Assembly (NCBI GenBank): GCA_902786515.1
Contig: CADADA010000009.1
Coordinates: 1 to 64,000 of the forward strand
DNA from: an uncultured Lachnospiraceae bacterium
GTDB lineage: Bacteria; Bacillota; Clostridia; Lachnospirales; Lachnospiraceae
Length of the DNA stretch: 64,000 nucleotides
Direction of reading: 5' to 3'
The translations under genes were made by a program, and so were the position numbers. The notes beneath the pieces were generated by a model. The model worked only from the letters and a program-made list of their open reading frames with translations, did not search any database and was not told the origin of the DNA. Shown here piece by piece: positions 9,161 to 18,593 of the stretch (within the stretch, counting starts at the first letter, position 1; each line of letters begins with the position of its first letter).

Positions 9161-12100
9161 ATGAAACGAAAACGAATTAAAAAGAGAATCTTAGCAGTCA
9201 TACTCTCGTATGCACTTGTGATGGGAATGATTCCGATGGATGTATTATCAGTCAGCATAATGGCGCAGGAGAATACAGAGGGAACAGACACGAGCGAAAC
9301 CATACACTCTGGTTTTACAGCCACCGGAGGAACAAGTGGTGCAGGAACTGACGAAGAATGCGGAAGTCTTGTGGATGGTGATAAAGACACTAAATGGTGC
9401 GTTACCTCGCTAGGAAGCCCGACTTACATTGAATTCCACAGCGATGAGGCAATTACGCCTACAGGCTATATTCTGACCACGGGCGGCGATACCGCAGACT
9501 ATCCCGGCCGTAACCCTGTAAGCTGGACAATCAAGGCAAAAGTGAACGAGAATGATGCTGATTGGACAACACTCACCACAGTTACGGAAGATACGGTGCT
9601 GGGAGCGAAAAGCACAACAGATTATCGCTTTGCACTGGGCAACACTGCGCAGTATCAGTATTTCCGCTTTGAGATTAACAGCATAAAAAGTGGAAGCGTA
9701 TTCCAGCTAGCAGAGTTCCAGTTTATTAGTGGTGTGGATCTTTATCATGATCTTGCCGGCTATGGAACGCTGACGGGAACTGGATACTACAGGCACACGG
9801 GTAGCGAAATCACACCTTTATATATCGTCCGGGCGGTAGACGGCACGTTGCTGACGGAAGGCACGGACTATAGCGTAGCAATTACGAAGGACGGCAACAC
9901 CGTCGCTACTGTACAGGAAAAAGGCGACTATGTTCTGAAAGTTACGGGAATATCCCCGTATACCGGCACAAAAGAGCTTGCTTTCACTGTTGGAGACGGC
10001 TACAAATACATCGATACAGATGACACCGAGAAAAATTGTGAGTTCTTAACTGTACTTACAGGTGGCGGAAGTACCACACTTTCGTCGGGCTGGTATGTTG
10101 TGAACAGAAGCATCGAATACTCAGATACCATCACCATTGACGGCGATGTTCATATTATTCTGGTAAATGGCAAAACTCTGACAGTCGACACTACTGCTGA
10201 ATGTTTTGTTGGTGCAAACGGTAATGATACTCTTAACATTTACGCTCAGAGTAGCGGAATCAGTGCAGGTACGCTAAATGCAACTACTGCACAATCAGGC
10301 TATGCACGAGCGGTGAAAGTAAATTCTTTAGTGTTAAATGGAGGAAATATTAATTTTTATGGCAAATCAGACGCTACAGTTGTAGATACTGGCATGCTGG
10401 CTTTCAATGGTGGTAATGTAAACATTGACGGTGGGGAAGGTGGCCTGTATTTCCAAACTTCAGGTTTTAACTTTAAATGGCGCAGTGCTTCTGACAGTTT
10501 TTATGCTAAAAAATGGGTTTGCAATGATTTTACATTTGAAAAACCTGTCAAATGCATTGACAATTCCAATGCATACAGTGGTGCATTTCATACTGACCCT
10601 AATTACAGTTCGCCGTTGGATGGAAAGAAGCTGGTTCCTGCGACACTTTCCGATGTAACACTTGCAGATATGTCAAATGGCAGCGTAACCAAAAGCGATG
10701 CTTCACTTCAAAGCGGATATTTCGATGGTGAGACCGTTACATTGAGTATTGCACCTGAGTCGGGGTATCGTCTCAGCTCTCTTAATGTTACAAAAACGGA
10801 TGATAATACGCAAGTGGTGCCGGTAAACGGCTCAGGTAACACACGCACCTTTACCATGCCAGCTTATCCCGTTACTGTTACGGCAGTGTTTGTGGAGATT
10901 ACCGAACCGTTTGAAGTAACTTTGGAGGATTTTGATACAGTCTTCGAGGAATATGCGGTGCCCGATGCAAAAACGATTACGCTCCATAGTTTCAGTGAAT
11001 CTGTCAGGATAGAATCTGTGACCATTGATAATATAGAAGAGTTTGAATTGAACAAGACGGACGGAATAACTCTTGCGGCGGGTGGTACAGATACGAGTTA
11101 TACCATTTGGCCGAAGGACGGTCTCACGGTAGGGACGCATACGGCGATTGTAACCATAAACTACGGGGACAGTAAGACTGTGACGGCAGAGACATCCTTT
11201 GTTGTCAAGCCTCACGAACTTACGGTAAGTGCACCGGGGGTGTCGGAACGTGATTATGTCGAGGGTTATACCAATACATATCAAAGTATTATCTTCATTA
11301 CTAATAGCGGTAGTGAACAAAAAACAATCAGCTCCGTGTCACTTTCGGGTGCAGATGTGGATTGTTTCTCGTTGGAGAGCAGGCGTGAGAGTATCAACAT
11401 TCCGGCGGGGAATACGGATCAAAGTAATTATCTTATCCGGCCTGCGACCGGCAAAAGTGCGGGAACCTATACGGCTGTACTTAATGTGACCTGTAACGAT
11501 GGTGAAACTGCGACGACTCAGGTGAAATTTAAGGTGTTAAGTCCAATATATGATATGTCTGTGACTGCTCCGATATTCGATTTGGAATACTATGATGGCT
11601 ATTTTCCTATGAAAAATGTCGTTATTACCTATACCGGTAACATCGAAACGGAAGTAACTTCCATAAAACTAGAGGGAACCGATGCTGATAAGTTTACGAT
11701 GAGTGGCAGTCTGACAGAAATTTCCCCTAGTTATTATGAAAAACTCTTGGTTCCAAGTGTATACGACAGAGAGATTTACATCCAACCAAAGCAAAATCTT
11801 CCTGTGGGAACTTATAATGCGAAAATTACTGTAGTCAATAGCGGTGGTGTAAGTGCATCGGATGAATTTAGCTTTACGGTCGGAAAGGCAACACCTGTGA
11901 TATCAGAACTGCCTGTCGCATCAGAAATCACCTATGGACAAAATCTTTCAGAAAGCAGCCTGACAGGTGGTATTGTAAAGAATGGAGAAAAAGTTGTCGC
12001 AGGACAATTTTCATGGGAAACGGGAACAACAGAGCCGGCAGTATCAGACAGCAATAGTACAGAATATGAAGTGTTATTTACTCCGACAGATACGGAGAAT

Positions 12101-13396
12101 TATGAAACGGTATCCTGCAATGTAAAGATAAAGGTGAACATGGCAGATATTGTTGCATCAGATATTACTACACCAACGGCAAATGAAAATCTGGTATTCA
12201 ACATATCCGCTCAGCCGCTTGTTAATGCAGGAAGTGTTGTCGGCGGAACTATGTACTATGCAGTAACGACAGAGAATAATGCACCCGATGAATTGCTTTA
12301 TACCACATCCATCCCCACAGCTACCGACACCGGAACCTATTATGTATGGTACAAAGCCGTTGGAGATGCAAACCACAACGATACAGAAGCAAATTACGTG
12401 GAAGCAAAAATTAATAAAGCAAAAACAATCACAAATGCTCCAAAGTCAATAATGAATGATGTTGTATACAGCAAAGTTAGTGATGTACAGCTTCCGGAAG
12501 GCTGGATATGGTCTCCAGAAGATTCTGAAAAGGAACTTGTGGCAGGAAAATCACTTACTGTAAAAGCTGTTTATAATAATGATGACAAAGAAAATTATGA
12601 AGAAGAAGGTTGCTCTGTAATGGTTACAATAACCAGAAAGCCGGAAGAGACAACAACAAAGCCGGAAGAGACAACAACAAAGCCGGAAGAGACAACAACA
12701 AAACCGGAAGAGACAACAACAAAACCGGAAGAGACAACGACAAAGCCGGAAGAGACAACGACAAAGCCGGAAGAGACAACGACAAAACCGGAAGAGACAA
12801 CGACAAAGCCGGAAGAGCCGGAAGAGACAACAACAAAATCAGAATTAAAAGGCAAGGTAAGTGGTCTTCGTCAAAGTGATAACTCAAAGAGTTCTATAAG
12901 CTTAACATGGAAAGCATTAGAAGGAGCAGACGGTTATCAGATTTTCAGATTGTATTCTGATGGTAAATACAAAAAGATTGCAACAACTAATAAAACAACG
13001 TATGTAAATAAAAAGTTATCTGCCGGTACAATTTACAAGTACAAAGTAAGAGCTTATGTAAAAGTAAACGGCAAAATCAAGACTGCCTCATTTAGCAAAG
13101 CAGTTGCTATGACCACAATACCTGCTAAAGTATCAGGTGTAACAGTTAAGTCAGTTAAAAAAGCAATCAGTGTTAAATGGCAGTTGACATCAGGTTCGGG
13201 ATATATAGTACAATACTCGACTGACAAAAAATTTAAAACCGGTTGCAAAATAGTAAAGGTATCTTCAAACAAAAAGAAGATAAAGATATCAAAACTTACA
13301 TCAGGTAAAACATATTACGTAAGAGTATGCGCTTTTAGTAAAAACATAGCTAATAGTGGTGCATACAGTAAAAAAATAAAAGTAACAGTAAAATAG
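9161..13396 (+). CDS. Large secreted surface protein: discoidin-like domain, MBG/Ig-like repeats, KPEETTT linker, two FnIII domains
   Basis: GGAGG at 9149-9153 favours the ATG at 9161 over that at 9155. A positively charged start (KRKRIKKRILAV) with a hydrophobic core ending near MAQ-EN is a signal peptide. Residues about 45-192 resemble an F5/8 type C (discoidin) sugar-binding fold (DGDKDTKWC, FRFEIN, QLAEFQF). Next come carbohydrate-associated beta domains, several Ig-like repeats and an MBG-like part (ITYGQNLSESSLTGG). Residues 1160-1225 are nine KPEETTT-type repeats, and the last about 185 residues are two Lys-rich FnIII domains. There is no LPXTG or membrane anchor, so attachment, if any, is non-covalent. 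It is co-oriented with the receiver-like gene and may be under the LytTR system. Confidence 0.8.
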   Translation: MKRKRIKKRILAVILSYALVMGMIPMDVLSVSIMAQENTEGTDTSETIHSGFTATGGTSGAGTDEECGSLVDGDKDTKWCVTSLGSPTYIEFHSDEAITPTGYILTTGGDTADYPGRNPVSWTIKAKVNENDADWTTLTTVTEDTVLGAKSTTDYRFALGNTAQYQYFRFEINSIKSGSVFQLAEFQFISGVDLYHDLAGYGTLTGTGYYRHTGSEITPLYIVRAVDGTLLTEGTDYSVAITKDGNTVATVQEKGDYVLKVTGISPYTGTKELAFTVGDGYKYIDTDDTEKNCEFLTVLTGGGSTTLSSGWYVVNRSIEYSDTITIDGDVHIILVNGKTLTVDTTAECFVGANGNDTLNIYAQSSGISAGTLNATTAQSGYARAVKVNSLVLNGGNINFYGKSDATVVDTGMLAFNGGNVNIDGGEGGLYFQTSGFNFKWRSASDSFYAKKWVCNDFTFEKPVKCIDNSNAYSGAFHTDPNYSSPLDGKKLVPATLSDVTLADMSNGSVTKSDASLQSGYFDGETVTLSIAPESGYRLSSLNVTKTDDNTQVVPVNGSGNTRTFTMPAYPVTVTAVFVEITEPFEVTLEDFDTVFEEYAVPDAKTITLHSFSESVRIESVTIDNIEEFELNKTDGITLAAGGTDTSYTIWPKDGLTVGTHTAIVTINYGDSKTVTAETSFVVKPHELTVSAPGVSERDYVEGYTNTYQSIIFITNSGSEQKTISSVSLSGADVDCFSLESRRESINIPAGNTDQSNYLIRPATGKSAGTYTAVLNVTCNDGETATTQVKFKVLSPIYDMSVTAPIFDLEYYDGYFPMKNVVITYTGNIETEVTSIKLEGTDADKFTMSGSLTEISPSYYEKLLVPSVYDREIYIQPKQNLPVGTYNAKITVVNSGGVSASDEFSFTVGKATPVISELPVASEITYGQNLSESSLTGGIVKNGEKVVAGQFSWETGTTEPAVSDSNSTEYEVLFTPTDTENYETVSCNVKIKVNMADIVASDITTPTANENLVFNISAQPLVNAGSVVGGTMYYAVTTENNAPDELLYTTSIPTATDTGTYYVWYKAVGDANHNDTEANYVEAKINKAKTITNAPKSIMNDVVYSKVSDVQLPEGWIWSPEDSEKELVAGKSLTVKAVYNNDDKENYEEEGCSVMVTITRKPEETTTKPEETTTKPEETTTKPEETTTKPEETTTKPEETTTKPEETTTKPEETTTKPEEPEETTTKSELKGKVSGLRQSDNSKSSISLTWKALEGADGYQIFRLYSDGKYKKIATTNKTTYVNKKLSAGTIYKYKVRAYVKVNGKIKTASFSKAVAMTTIPAKVSGVTVKSVKKAISVKWQLTSGSGYIVQYSTDKKFKTGCKIVKVSSNKKKIKISKLTSGKTYYVRVCAFSKNIANSGAYSKKIKVTVK
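12638..12835 (+). repeat. 21-bp in-frame tandem repeat encoding KPEETTT (8 units plus one KPEEPEETTT unit)
   Basis: Eight 21-base units with only third-position A/G changes are followed by a 30-base unit in which PEE is doubled. The product is a proline/threonine-rich, charged spacer between the outer domains and the C-terminal FnIII pair. Confidence 0.95.
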
Positions 13397-13406
13397 AAAA
13401 TGAACA

Positions 13407-13466
13407 TAAAAAAAGCCGTCAGGATTGATTGGAATATAAATCATCAGTCCGGGCGGCTTTTTCTAA
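13407..13466 (+). terminator. Terminator of the discoidin-like surface-protein gene
   Basis: AAAAAGCCGTC at 13410-13420 pairs with GGGCGGCTTTTT ending at 13463, with a second inner helix, and a T-rich tail follows. Confidence 0.8.
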
Positions 13467-13499
13467 AACATAATAAAATGCCTATATAATGTAAGCTGA

Positions 13500-14884
13500 C
13501 TACAGTATAACTTTTTCTATTTTACACACATGCTCCTTATTCTCGGAACGTTTTTCATAACTAATTCCCACGAGAATAACTTCTCCTTTGTATCCGTTCA
13601 GTGTTTCAACATATTTCTTCTCTCGTATTTGATCCAAAGCTGTCTCGCATTTTTTGTTCCATTTCAGTTCTACAACCATAGCCGGTTTATCCCTGCCTGG
13701 CAACGGGACAAATACCATATCAGCAAATCCATAACCGGCCGGCATTTCACGTATGATTCTATAGTCATTCCGGGCGGTATAGTAAGCCAGTGTAATACAG
13801 CTTGCCAATGAATTTTCATCGTGATAATTTAAAATGCTGGTATTTTCTCTGTGACAGATGTCTATCTGTTCCGCAACCTCCTCTTCATCTCCGGCTATGG
13901 TCGCACGTAATAAACGTTCAGAATGCTCAATTGCATGAATTACGTTAGACCATTTAGTTGCCTTTAAGGTGCGTTCAAAAATCTGGCGGATTTCTTTGTT
14001 TGGAAGATATACTTCTTCTGTTTCCAAGTCAAATGCTACATATCCCAAATGAATCAAAGCAGTCAGCACATCATCTTTATCTTTAAAATTCATCATATCG
14101 TTTTCATAACTAAAAGTATTTACCTTTACCCGGTGACCGCCTAAAATTGCTATTATATCATCCCTCAGACCATCAAAATTCATGGTAATATAATGAACAA
14201 GGTTATTATATGCGACTGTCTGTGACCAGTAAAAAAATTGTTGAGAGCAGATTCGCTGTTGTATTTTTTTATAGGAAGGATACCGGTAAGATATGCCAAT
14301 ACCGTAAATTTTTTTGAACTGTTTCCCTTGAATAATCCACGTAACAAATTGATATAACGTGCCTGTACCTCTTCATTTGATTTGTCATCTCTAAACAGAC
14401 AGTCCCACTCATCAATGATGATTACAAATTTTGCACCCGTCTTGTCGTTGATTTTTGCCAAAGCATCTGCTATGCCATCTTTCTCACAATTTACAATGTT
14501 TGGAAATTCTTCATCTAATTCCATCACAACATCTTTATCAATTGAATCTAAAGTTTCCTCAGGAGTTTTTCTTCTCGCACGGATATCAGCCAAATCTATC
14601 CGGATAACGTTGTATTTATTTAAATTGCAATCCCAATTCTCATACTGGGATATTTTTCTTCTCTGAAATAACGGCCTGGAATCGCAGCCTTTCTCAAAAT
14701 ATGCAGCGATGGTGTTAGCAGTAATTGACTTTCCAAAGCGTCTAGGCCTGCTTACGCATACATATTGCTGTTCTGTATCTAACACTTTATTAAAAAAATC
14801 AATCATGTCGGTCTTATCAACATAAATTTCTGAATTTAAAACTTTTTTAAATTCTTCATTACCACGATTCAAAAAAATTCCCAT
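13500..14884 (-). pseudogene. AAA-ATPase/PD-(D/E)XK (DUF1703-type) gene, broken by a 49-bp deletion
   Basis: This is a close copy of the intact gene at 15227-16663. The N-terminal part (14180-14884; MGIFLNRGNEEF, IYVDKTDM, CVSRPRRFGKS, FVIIIDEWDCLF) runs into a frameshift after NSESALNNF. The C-terminal part (13500-14183, with the nuclease motif GYGFADMVFV...VVELKW) is in another frame. Aligned with the intact copy, 49 bases are missing at about 14231-14237, between two runs of A, which explains the shift and the loss of about 16 residues. The start chosen is the second ATG because GGAG precedes it by 6 bases. The two halves could still be made as separate polypeptides, but a pseudogene is more likely. 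Confidence 0.85.
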
Positions 14885-15091
14885 ATTAATCTCCATTCTG
14901 CAAACACATTCAGTCTGCCATACAAATAGCGGTTTTTGCTAATACATTTAATGACTTATGCCACTCCTTATAGTATAACGGAAACAAAAGATTTTGAAAA
15001 CTATTTTTGTGGATGTATTTGAAAAAGTGATTTTACAATTGTTGCTATATTACGTTCGAGGAACTATAAGTCGCTTTAAGTAGTTATAATT

Positions 15092-15163
15092 GATTACGTA
15101 GATAAAGGTTCATATACTTCAGATATAATTCCATTGTCAGGAAAAATAGGAAAGGCAGGATAA
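15092..15163 (+). pseudogene. Remnant of the 3' end of a lipoprotein gene
   Basis: An open frame of 23 codons ending TAA reads ...SDIIPLSGKIGKAG. This resembles the C-terminus SDRMQLLGRIGKIE of the lipoprotein at 17147-17644, and it is followed by the same terminator hairpin as that gene. It lies in the 342-base gap between the two ATPase/nuclease genes. The rest of that gap (14885-15091) matches, with decay, the stretch upstream of the intact copy (16664-16880). Confidence 0.45.
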
Positions 15164-15168
15164 AAAAG

Positions 15169-15209
15169 CTGCTACCATCATCAAAAAAAGATATGATGGT
15201 AGCAGTTTT
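15169..15209 (+). terminator. Terminator, duplicated at 17678
   Basis: CTGCTACCATCAT (15169-15181) pairs perfectly with ATGATGGTAGCAG (15193-15205), followed by TTTT. The same 13-bp arms recur at 17678-17712. Confidence 0.8.
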
Positions 15210-15226
15210 AAATTTTTATAAAATGG

Positions 15227-16663
15227 CTATAACAATTCAACCTTCTCTATTTTACACACATGCTCCTTGTTCTCGGAACGTTTTTCATAACTAATTCCCA
15301 CGAGAATAACTTCTCCTTTGTATCCGTTCAGTGCTTCAACATATTTCTTCTCTCGTATTTGATCCAAAGCTGTCTCGCATTTTTTGTTCCATTTCAGTTC
15401 TACAACCATAGCCGGTTTATCCTTGCCTGGCAACGGGACAAATACCATATCGGCAAATCCATAACCGGCCGGCATTTCACGTATGATTCTATAGTCATTC
15501 CGGGCGGTATAGTAAGCCAGTGTAATACAGCTTGCCAATGAATTTTCATCATGATAATTTAAAATGCTGGTATTTTCTCTGTGACAGATGTCTATCTGTT
15601 CCGCAACTTCCTCTTCATCTCCTGCTATGGTCGCACGTAATAGTTTTTCAGATTGCTCCACTGCTCGAATTACATTATCCCAGCCGGTGTCTTCCAATGT
15701 ATCTTCAAAACACATCCGAACTTCTTTATTAGGCAGATAAGCCTGTTCTGTTGTCTCATCAAATGCCAGATATCCTAAATGAATCAGGGCAGTCAGCACG
15801 TCATCTTTTCTCTTGAAGCTAATCATGTCATTTTCATAAGTTCTTATCTTTACTTTCACACTATGACCGCCTAAAATTGCTATTATATCATCCCTCAGAC
15901 CATCAAAATTCATGGTAATATAATGAACAAGGTTATTATATGCGACTGTCTGTGACCAGTAAAAGCCAATATATTTTGCCAAACCTTTCGGATTTGTCAT
16001 GGTATACTCATAAAAATTGTTGAGAGCAGATTCGCTGTTGTATTTTTTTATAGGAAGTATACCTGTAAGATATGCCAATACCGTAAATTTTTTGGAACGA
16101 TTTCCTTTGAATAATCCACGAAGTAAATTGATATATCGTGTCTGTACCTTTTCATTTGCTTTGTCATCACGAAAAAGACAGTCCCACTCATCTATTATGA
16201 TTACAAATTTTGCACCCGTCTTGTCGTTGATTTTTGCCAAAGCATCTGCAATTCCATCCTTTTCTAAATCCACGATATTAGGAAAATTTTCATCCAATTC
16301 TTTAACAATTTTCTCATCGATTTCATCCAAAGTTTCTTCCGGTGTTTCAGTAGTTGCACGGATATCAGCCAAATCTATCCTGATTACGTCGTATTTATTT
16401 AAATTGCAATCCCAATTCTCATACTGGGATATTTTTCTTCCCTGAAATAACGGCCTGGAATCGCAGCCTTTCTCAAAATATGCAGCGATGGTGTTAGCAG
16501 TAATTGATTTGCCAAAGCGTCTAGGCCTGCTTACGCATACATAGCGCTGTTCTGTATTGATTACTTTATTAAAAAAATGCAATATATCGGTTTTGTCTAT
16601 ATAAATCTGAGAGTGTATAACCGAATCAAATTCTTCATTACCACGATTCAAAAAAATTCCCAT
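15227..16663 (-). CDS. AAA-ATPase-like / PD-(D/E)XK nuclease-fold protein (PF09820 + PF08011 type)
   Basis: The intact 478-residue member of the tandem pair. The N-terminal AAA-ATPase-like domain shows the family start MGIFLNRGNEEF, IYIDKTDIL, a Walker A-like RPRRFGKS and a Walker B FVIIIDEWDCLF. The C-terminal DUF1703 domain has the PD-(D/E)XK signature FADMVFV...AMVVELKWNK, with Asp, Glu and Lys in place. The ATG at 16663 is used because GGAG lies 6 bases upstream of it. The family is abundant and multi-copy in anaerobes; its biological role is not settled, and mobile-element or defence links have been suggested. The copy here, its broken neighbour and a 3' remnant at 17784 show local duplication. 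Confidence 0.85.
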   Translation of the reverse strand: MGIFLNRGNEEFDSVIHSQIYIDKTDILHFFNKVINTEQRYVCVSRPRRFGKSITANTIAAYFEKGCDSRPLFQGRKISQYENWDCNLNKYDVIRIDLADIRATTETPEETLDEIDEKIVKELDENFPNIVDLEKDGIADALAKINDKTGAKFVIIIDEWDCLFRDDKANEKVQTRYINLLRGLFKGNRSKKFTVLAYLTGILPIKKYNSESALNNFYEYTMTNPKGLAKYIGFYWSQTVAYNNLVHYITMNFDGLRDDIIAILGGHSVKVKIRTYENDMISFKRKDDVLTALIHLGYLAFDETTEQAYLPNKEVRMCFEDTLEDTGWDNVIRAVEQSEKLLRATIAGDEEEVAEQIDICHRENTSILNYHDENSLASCITLAYYTARNDYRIIREMPAGYGFADMVFVPLPGKDKPAMVVELKWNKKCETALDQIREKKYVEALNGYKGEVILVGISYEKRSENKEHVCKIEKVELL

Positions 16664-16888
16664 ATTAATCTCCATTCTGCAGACACATTCAGCCTGCCAT
16701 ACAAATAGCGGTTTTTTGCTAATAAATTTAATGACTTATGCCACTCCTTATAGTATAACGGAAACAAAAGATTTTGAAAACTATTTTTGTGGATGTATCC
16801 GAAAAAAAGGCTTTTTAATTGATGATACATTGTGTTCAAGGAGTTATGAGCACTTTTAATGAGTTATCATTGAATAAAAACAATATAT

Positions 16889-17110
16889 GTGATAAGTTTT
16901 TATGTTCTCTGGATGTGGAAAGGGGATTATTGGAACCTTCAATCCGGTACGGAAATCGGGTTGTATAGATATAAAGGAATATATTCCGGAGTAAAACAGT
17001 ATGATGTTGTTGACTTTGAAGTGCCAATGAAGTTATACTTATACTATAACGAAGGTGGAAGCTATAGTAATGTATTTAGCTGGGAGCCAACAGAAAAAAT
17101 TACTATTTGA
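16889..17110 (+). pseudogene. Fragment of a DUF4474-like domain
   Basis: This 73-codon frame begins with an unsupported GTG and reads WMWKGDYWNLQSGTEIGLYR, then VPMKLYLYYNEGG. This is the LWKGQYG...GAEIGVY...MSMTLY pattern I associate with DUF4474. The N-terminal half of the domain and any exporting region are missing, and there is no ribosome site. It lies between the duplicated nuclease gene and a lipoprotein gene, 36 bases before the latter. Probably a truncated remnant left by the duplication/deletion events in this array. Confidence 0.45.
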
Positions 17111-17146
17111 TGACAGCAGTAAATCAGTGTGGGTGATATGGAATTG

Positions 17147-17644
17147 ATGAAGAAATTTGTTTTAATTATGTTGGTTATATCACTATTAAGCACCATGTTA
17201 ACAGGGTGCGGGGATTCGGATTACCAGATTCCTGATGTAGTAATATCTGAATTGGGTAAAAAAATATATACTGCCTATGTAGATAAAGATGCAGAGGCGA
17301 TAAAAGAAATGTTGTCGCCCAAAATTCAAAATAGAAAAAAAACAGATAAGGAGATAGAGGCATTTTTAAATATAATAGATGGGAATATAGAAGGATATAA
17401 AGAATTACGAGGATCTGCAGGAGGAGGTAAAATACGTGATGGTGAATATGTAGAGAGAACTGGGAGTGGCTCTGTGCATGAGATAACTACAGATACCGGA
17501 AAGACATATATGATAGGATTTGTGGTGTGTTTGAAGAATGTGGAAAATCCTGATGAAGAAGGAATTAGCCTTATTAATATTCAGCAGGAGGAAGAAGATT
17601 CAGACCGTATGCAACTTTTAGGTAGAATAGGAAAGATAGAATAG
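17147..17644 (+). CDS. DUF5104-like lipoprotein
   Basis: The product starts MKKFVLIMLVISLL and has a lipobox LTGC near residue 20, so it should be exported and lipid-modified. The rest (about 145 residues) has a helical start (ELGKKIYTAYVDKDAEAIKEMLSPKIQ) and a beta-rich end (TYMIGFVVCLKNVENPDEEGISLI), as in DUF5104 lipoproteins. The ribosome site is weak for any start; the ATG at 17147 gives the best signal peptide. A decayed tail of a second copy lies at 15092. Proteins of this kind often sit next to secreted toxin-like proteins, and the adjoining DUF4474 fragment would fit that, but this is inference. Confidence 0.7.
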   Translation: MKKFVLIMLVISLLSTMLTGCGDSDYQIPDVVISELGKKIYTAYVDKDAEAIKEMLSPKIQNRKKTDKEIEAFLNIIDGNIEGYKELRGSAGGGKIRDGEYVERTGSGSVHEITTDTGKTYMIGFVVCLKNVENPDEEGISLINIQQEEEDSDRMQLLGRIGKIE

Positions 17645-17677
17645 TTGTTAAAAAACGGCCGTTCTAGGATAAAAAAT

Positions 17678-17718
17678 CTGCTACCATCATCAAAAAGATA
17701 TGATGGTAGCAGTTTTTT
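17678..17718 (+). terminator. Terminator of the lipoprotein gene
   Basis: CTGCTACCATCAT (17678-17690) and ATGATGGTAGCAG (17700-17712) are followed by six T. The hairpin has the same arms as the one at 15169. Confidence 0.9.
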
Positions 17719-17783
17719 GTTTATTATAAAAACAATGAGATGGAAAAAATATATATTGCCTATATAGATACAGTTTTTGATTA

Positions 17784-17845
17784 GTATAACAATGTAACCG
17801 TTTCTATTTTACGCACATGCTGTTTATTCTCGGAACGTTTTCACA
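17784..17845 (-). pseudogene. 3'-end remnant of a third AAA/PD-(D/E)XK gene copy
   Basis: On the plus strand, TTCTATTTTACGCACATGCT followed by TTATTCTCGGAACGTTTT matches the ends of the two larger copies (13514 on and 15242 on) with few mismatches, then stops abruptly one base before the end of the LytTR regulator gene. This marks the edge of the duplicated array. Confidence 0.6.
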
Positions 17846-17846
17846 A

Positions 17847-18575
17847 TTAAAATGGATGCTGCATCTTTTTCATATATTCCTCATATACTTCATGAAAGCT
17901 TCTGGAAGGAATAGGAATTCTTGCTCCACAGGTCATGATAAAGCATTTCTTCTCTACGTGATCCACATAATTTACGTTGATTAAATATCCCTTATAAGGT
18001 GACAGAAAACAGCTGTCCTTAAGCTTTGAGACTAATTCATTCATAGTCATATAAGTGGTTACGGATTCTAATAATTCTCCTGATTTCATATGGAATATTA
18101 GTCTGTGTTTATGAGATTCAATGTATTCAATCTTACTGTAAGAAATATCATACACTCCGGATTTTGTGATAACAGAAATATATGAAGCCGGCTTGCTGAT
18201 TCCGTTAAACCATATAATGGCTCTTTCTAAAGCACGTTTAAGAGAAGCACTATCAATAGGTTTTGATATATATTGAAGTGCCTCTAGGGAAAATGCTTCC
18301 GTGTGATAAGAGTCAGAACTGGTCATAAAAATAATAATACCATTTTTATTGTGTTCGCGGATGACCTTAGCAAGTTCAATACCGTTAATCCCTGGCATAA
18401 CAATATCAAGAATGTAAAGGTCATACACAGTCTGTGATATGGCGTCCAGACATATTTCGGAATCATTATACACTTCGACATCACCCTCAATTCCTGATGT
18501 TAAAAAAAACTGTTCAACAACAGGCAGGACCTGTTGAGAGATAGCATAGTCATCATCACAAATTAAACATTTCAT
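17847..18575 (-). CDS. LytTR-family response regulator
   Basis: Receiver domain: ICDDD, phospho-acceptor Asp in LYILDIVMPGING, ITS-type MTSSDS and Lys in SKPI. LytTR domain: IEYIESHKHRLIFHMKSGELLE and FLSPYKGYLINVNYVDHVEK. The ATG at 18575 follows GAGG by 9 bases; the longer frame would start at a TTG inside that ribosome site. It is downstream of the GHKL kinase gene, separated by 18 bases, forming one operon. The 3' end abuts a duplication remnant. Confidence 0.9.
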   Translation of the reverse strand: MKCLICDDDYAISQQVLPVVEQFFLTSGIEGDVEVYNDSEICLDAISQTVYDLYILDIVMPGINGIELAKVIREHNKNGIIIFMTSSDSYHTEAFSLEALQYISKPIDSASLKRALERAIIWFNGISKPASYISVITKSGVYDISYSKIEYIESHKHRLIFHMKSGELLESVTTYMTMNELVSKLKDSCFLSPYKGYLINVNYVDHVEKKCFIMTCGARIPIPSRSFHEVYEEYMKKMQHPF

Positions 18576-18593
18576 ACAAATAAACCTCAAAAA

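Noticed and set aside
10832..11320. Minus-strand frame inside the large surface-protein gene
   Set aside because: No ribosome site and no recognisable product; it lies wholly within a clear plus-strand gene.
12595..12887. Long open frames in other frames and on the opposite strand through the KPEETTT repeat
   Set aside because: They arise because a 21-bp repeat without stops is open in several frames; they have no ribosome site and code for monotonous sequence.
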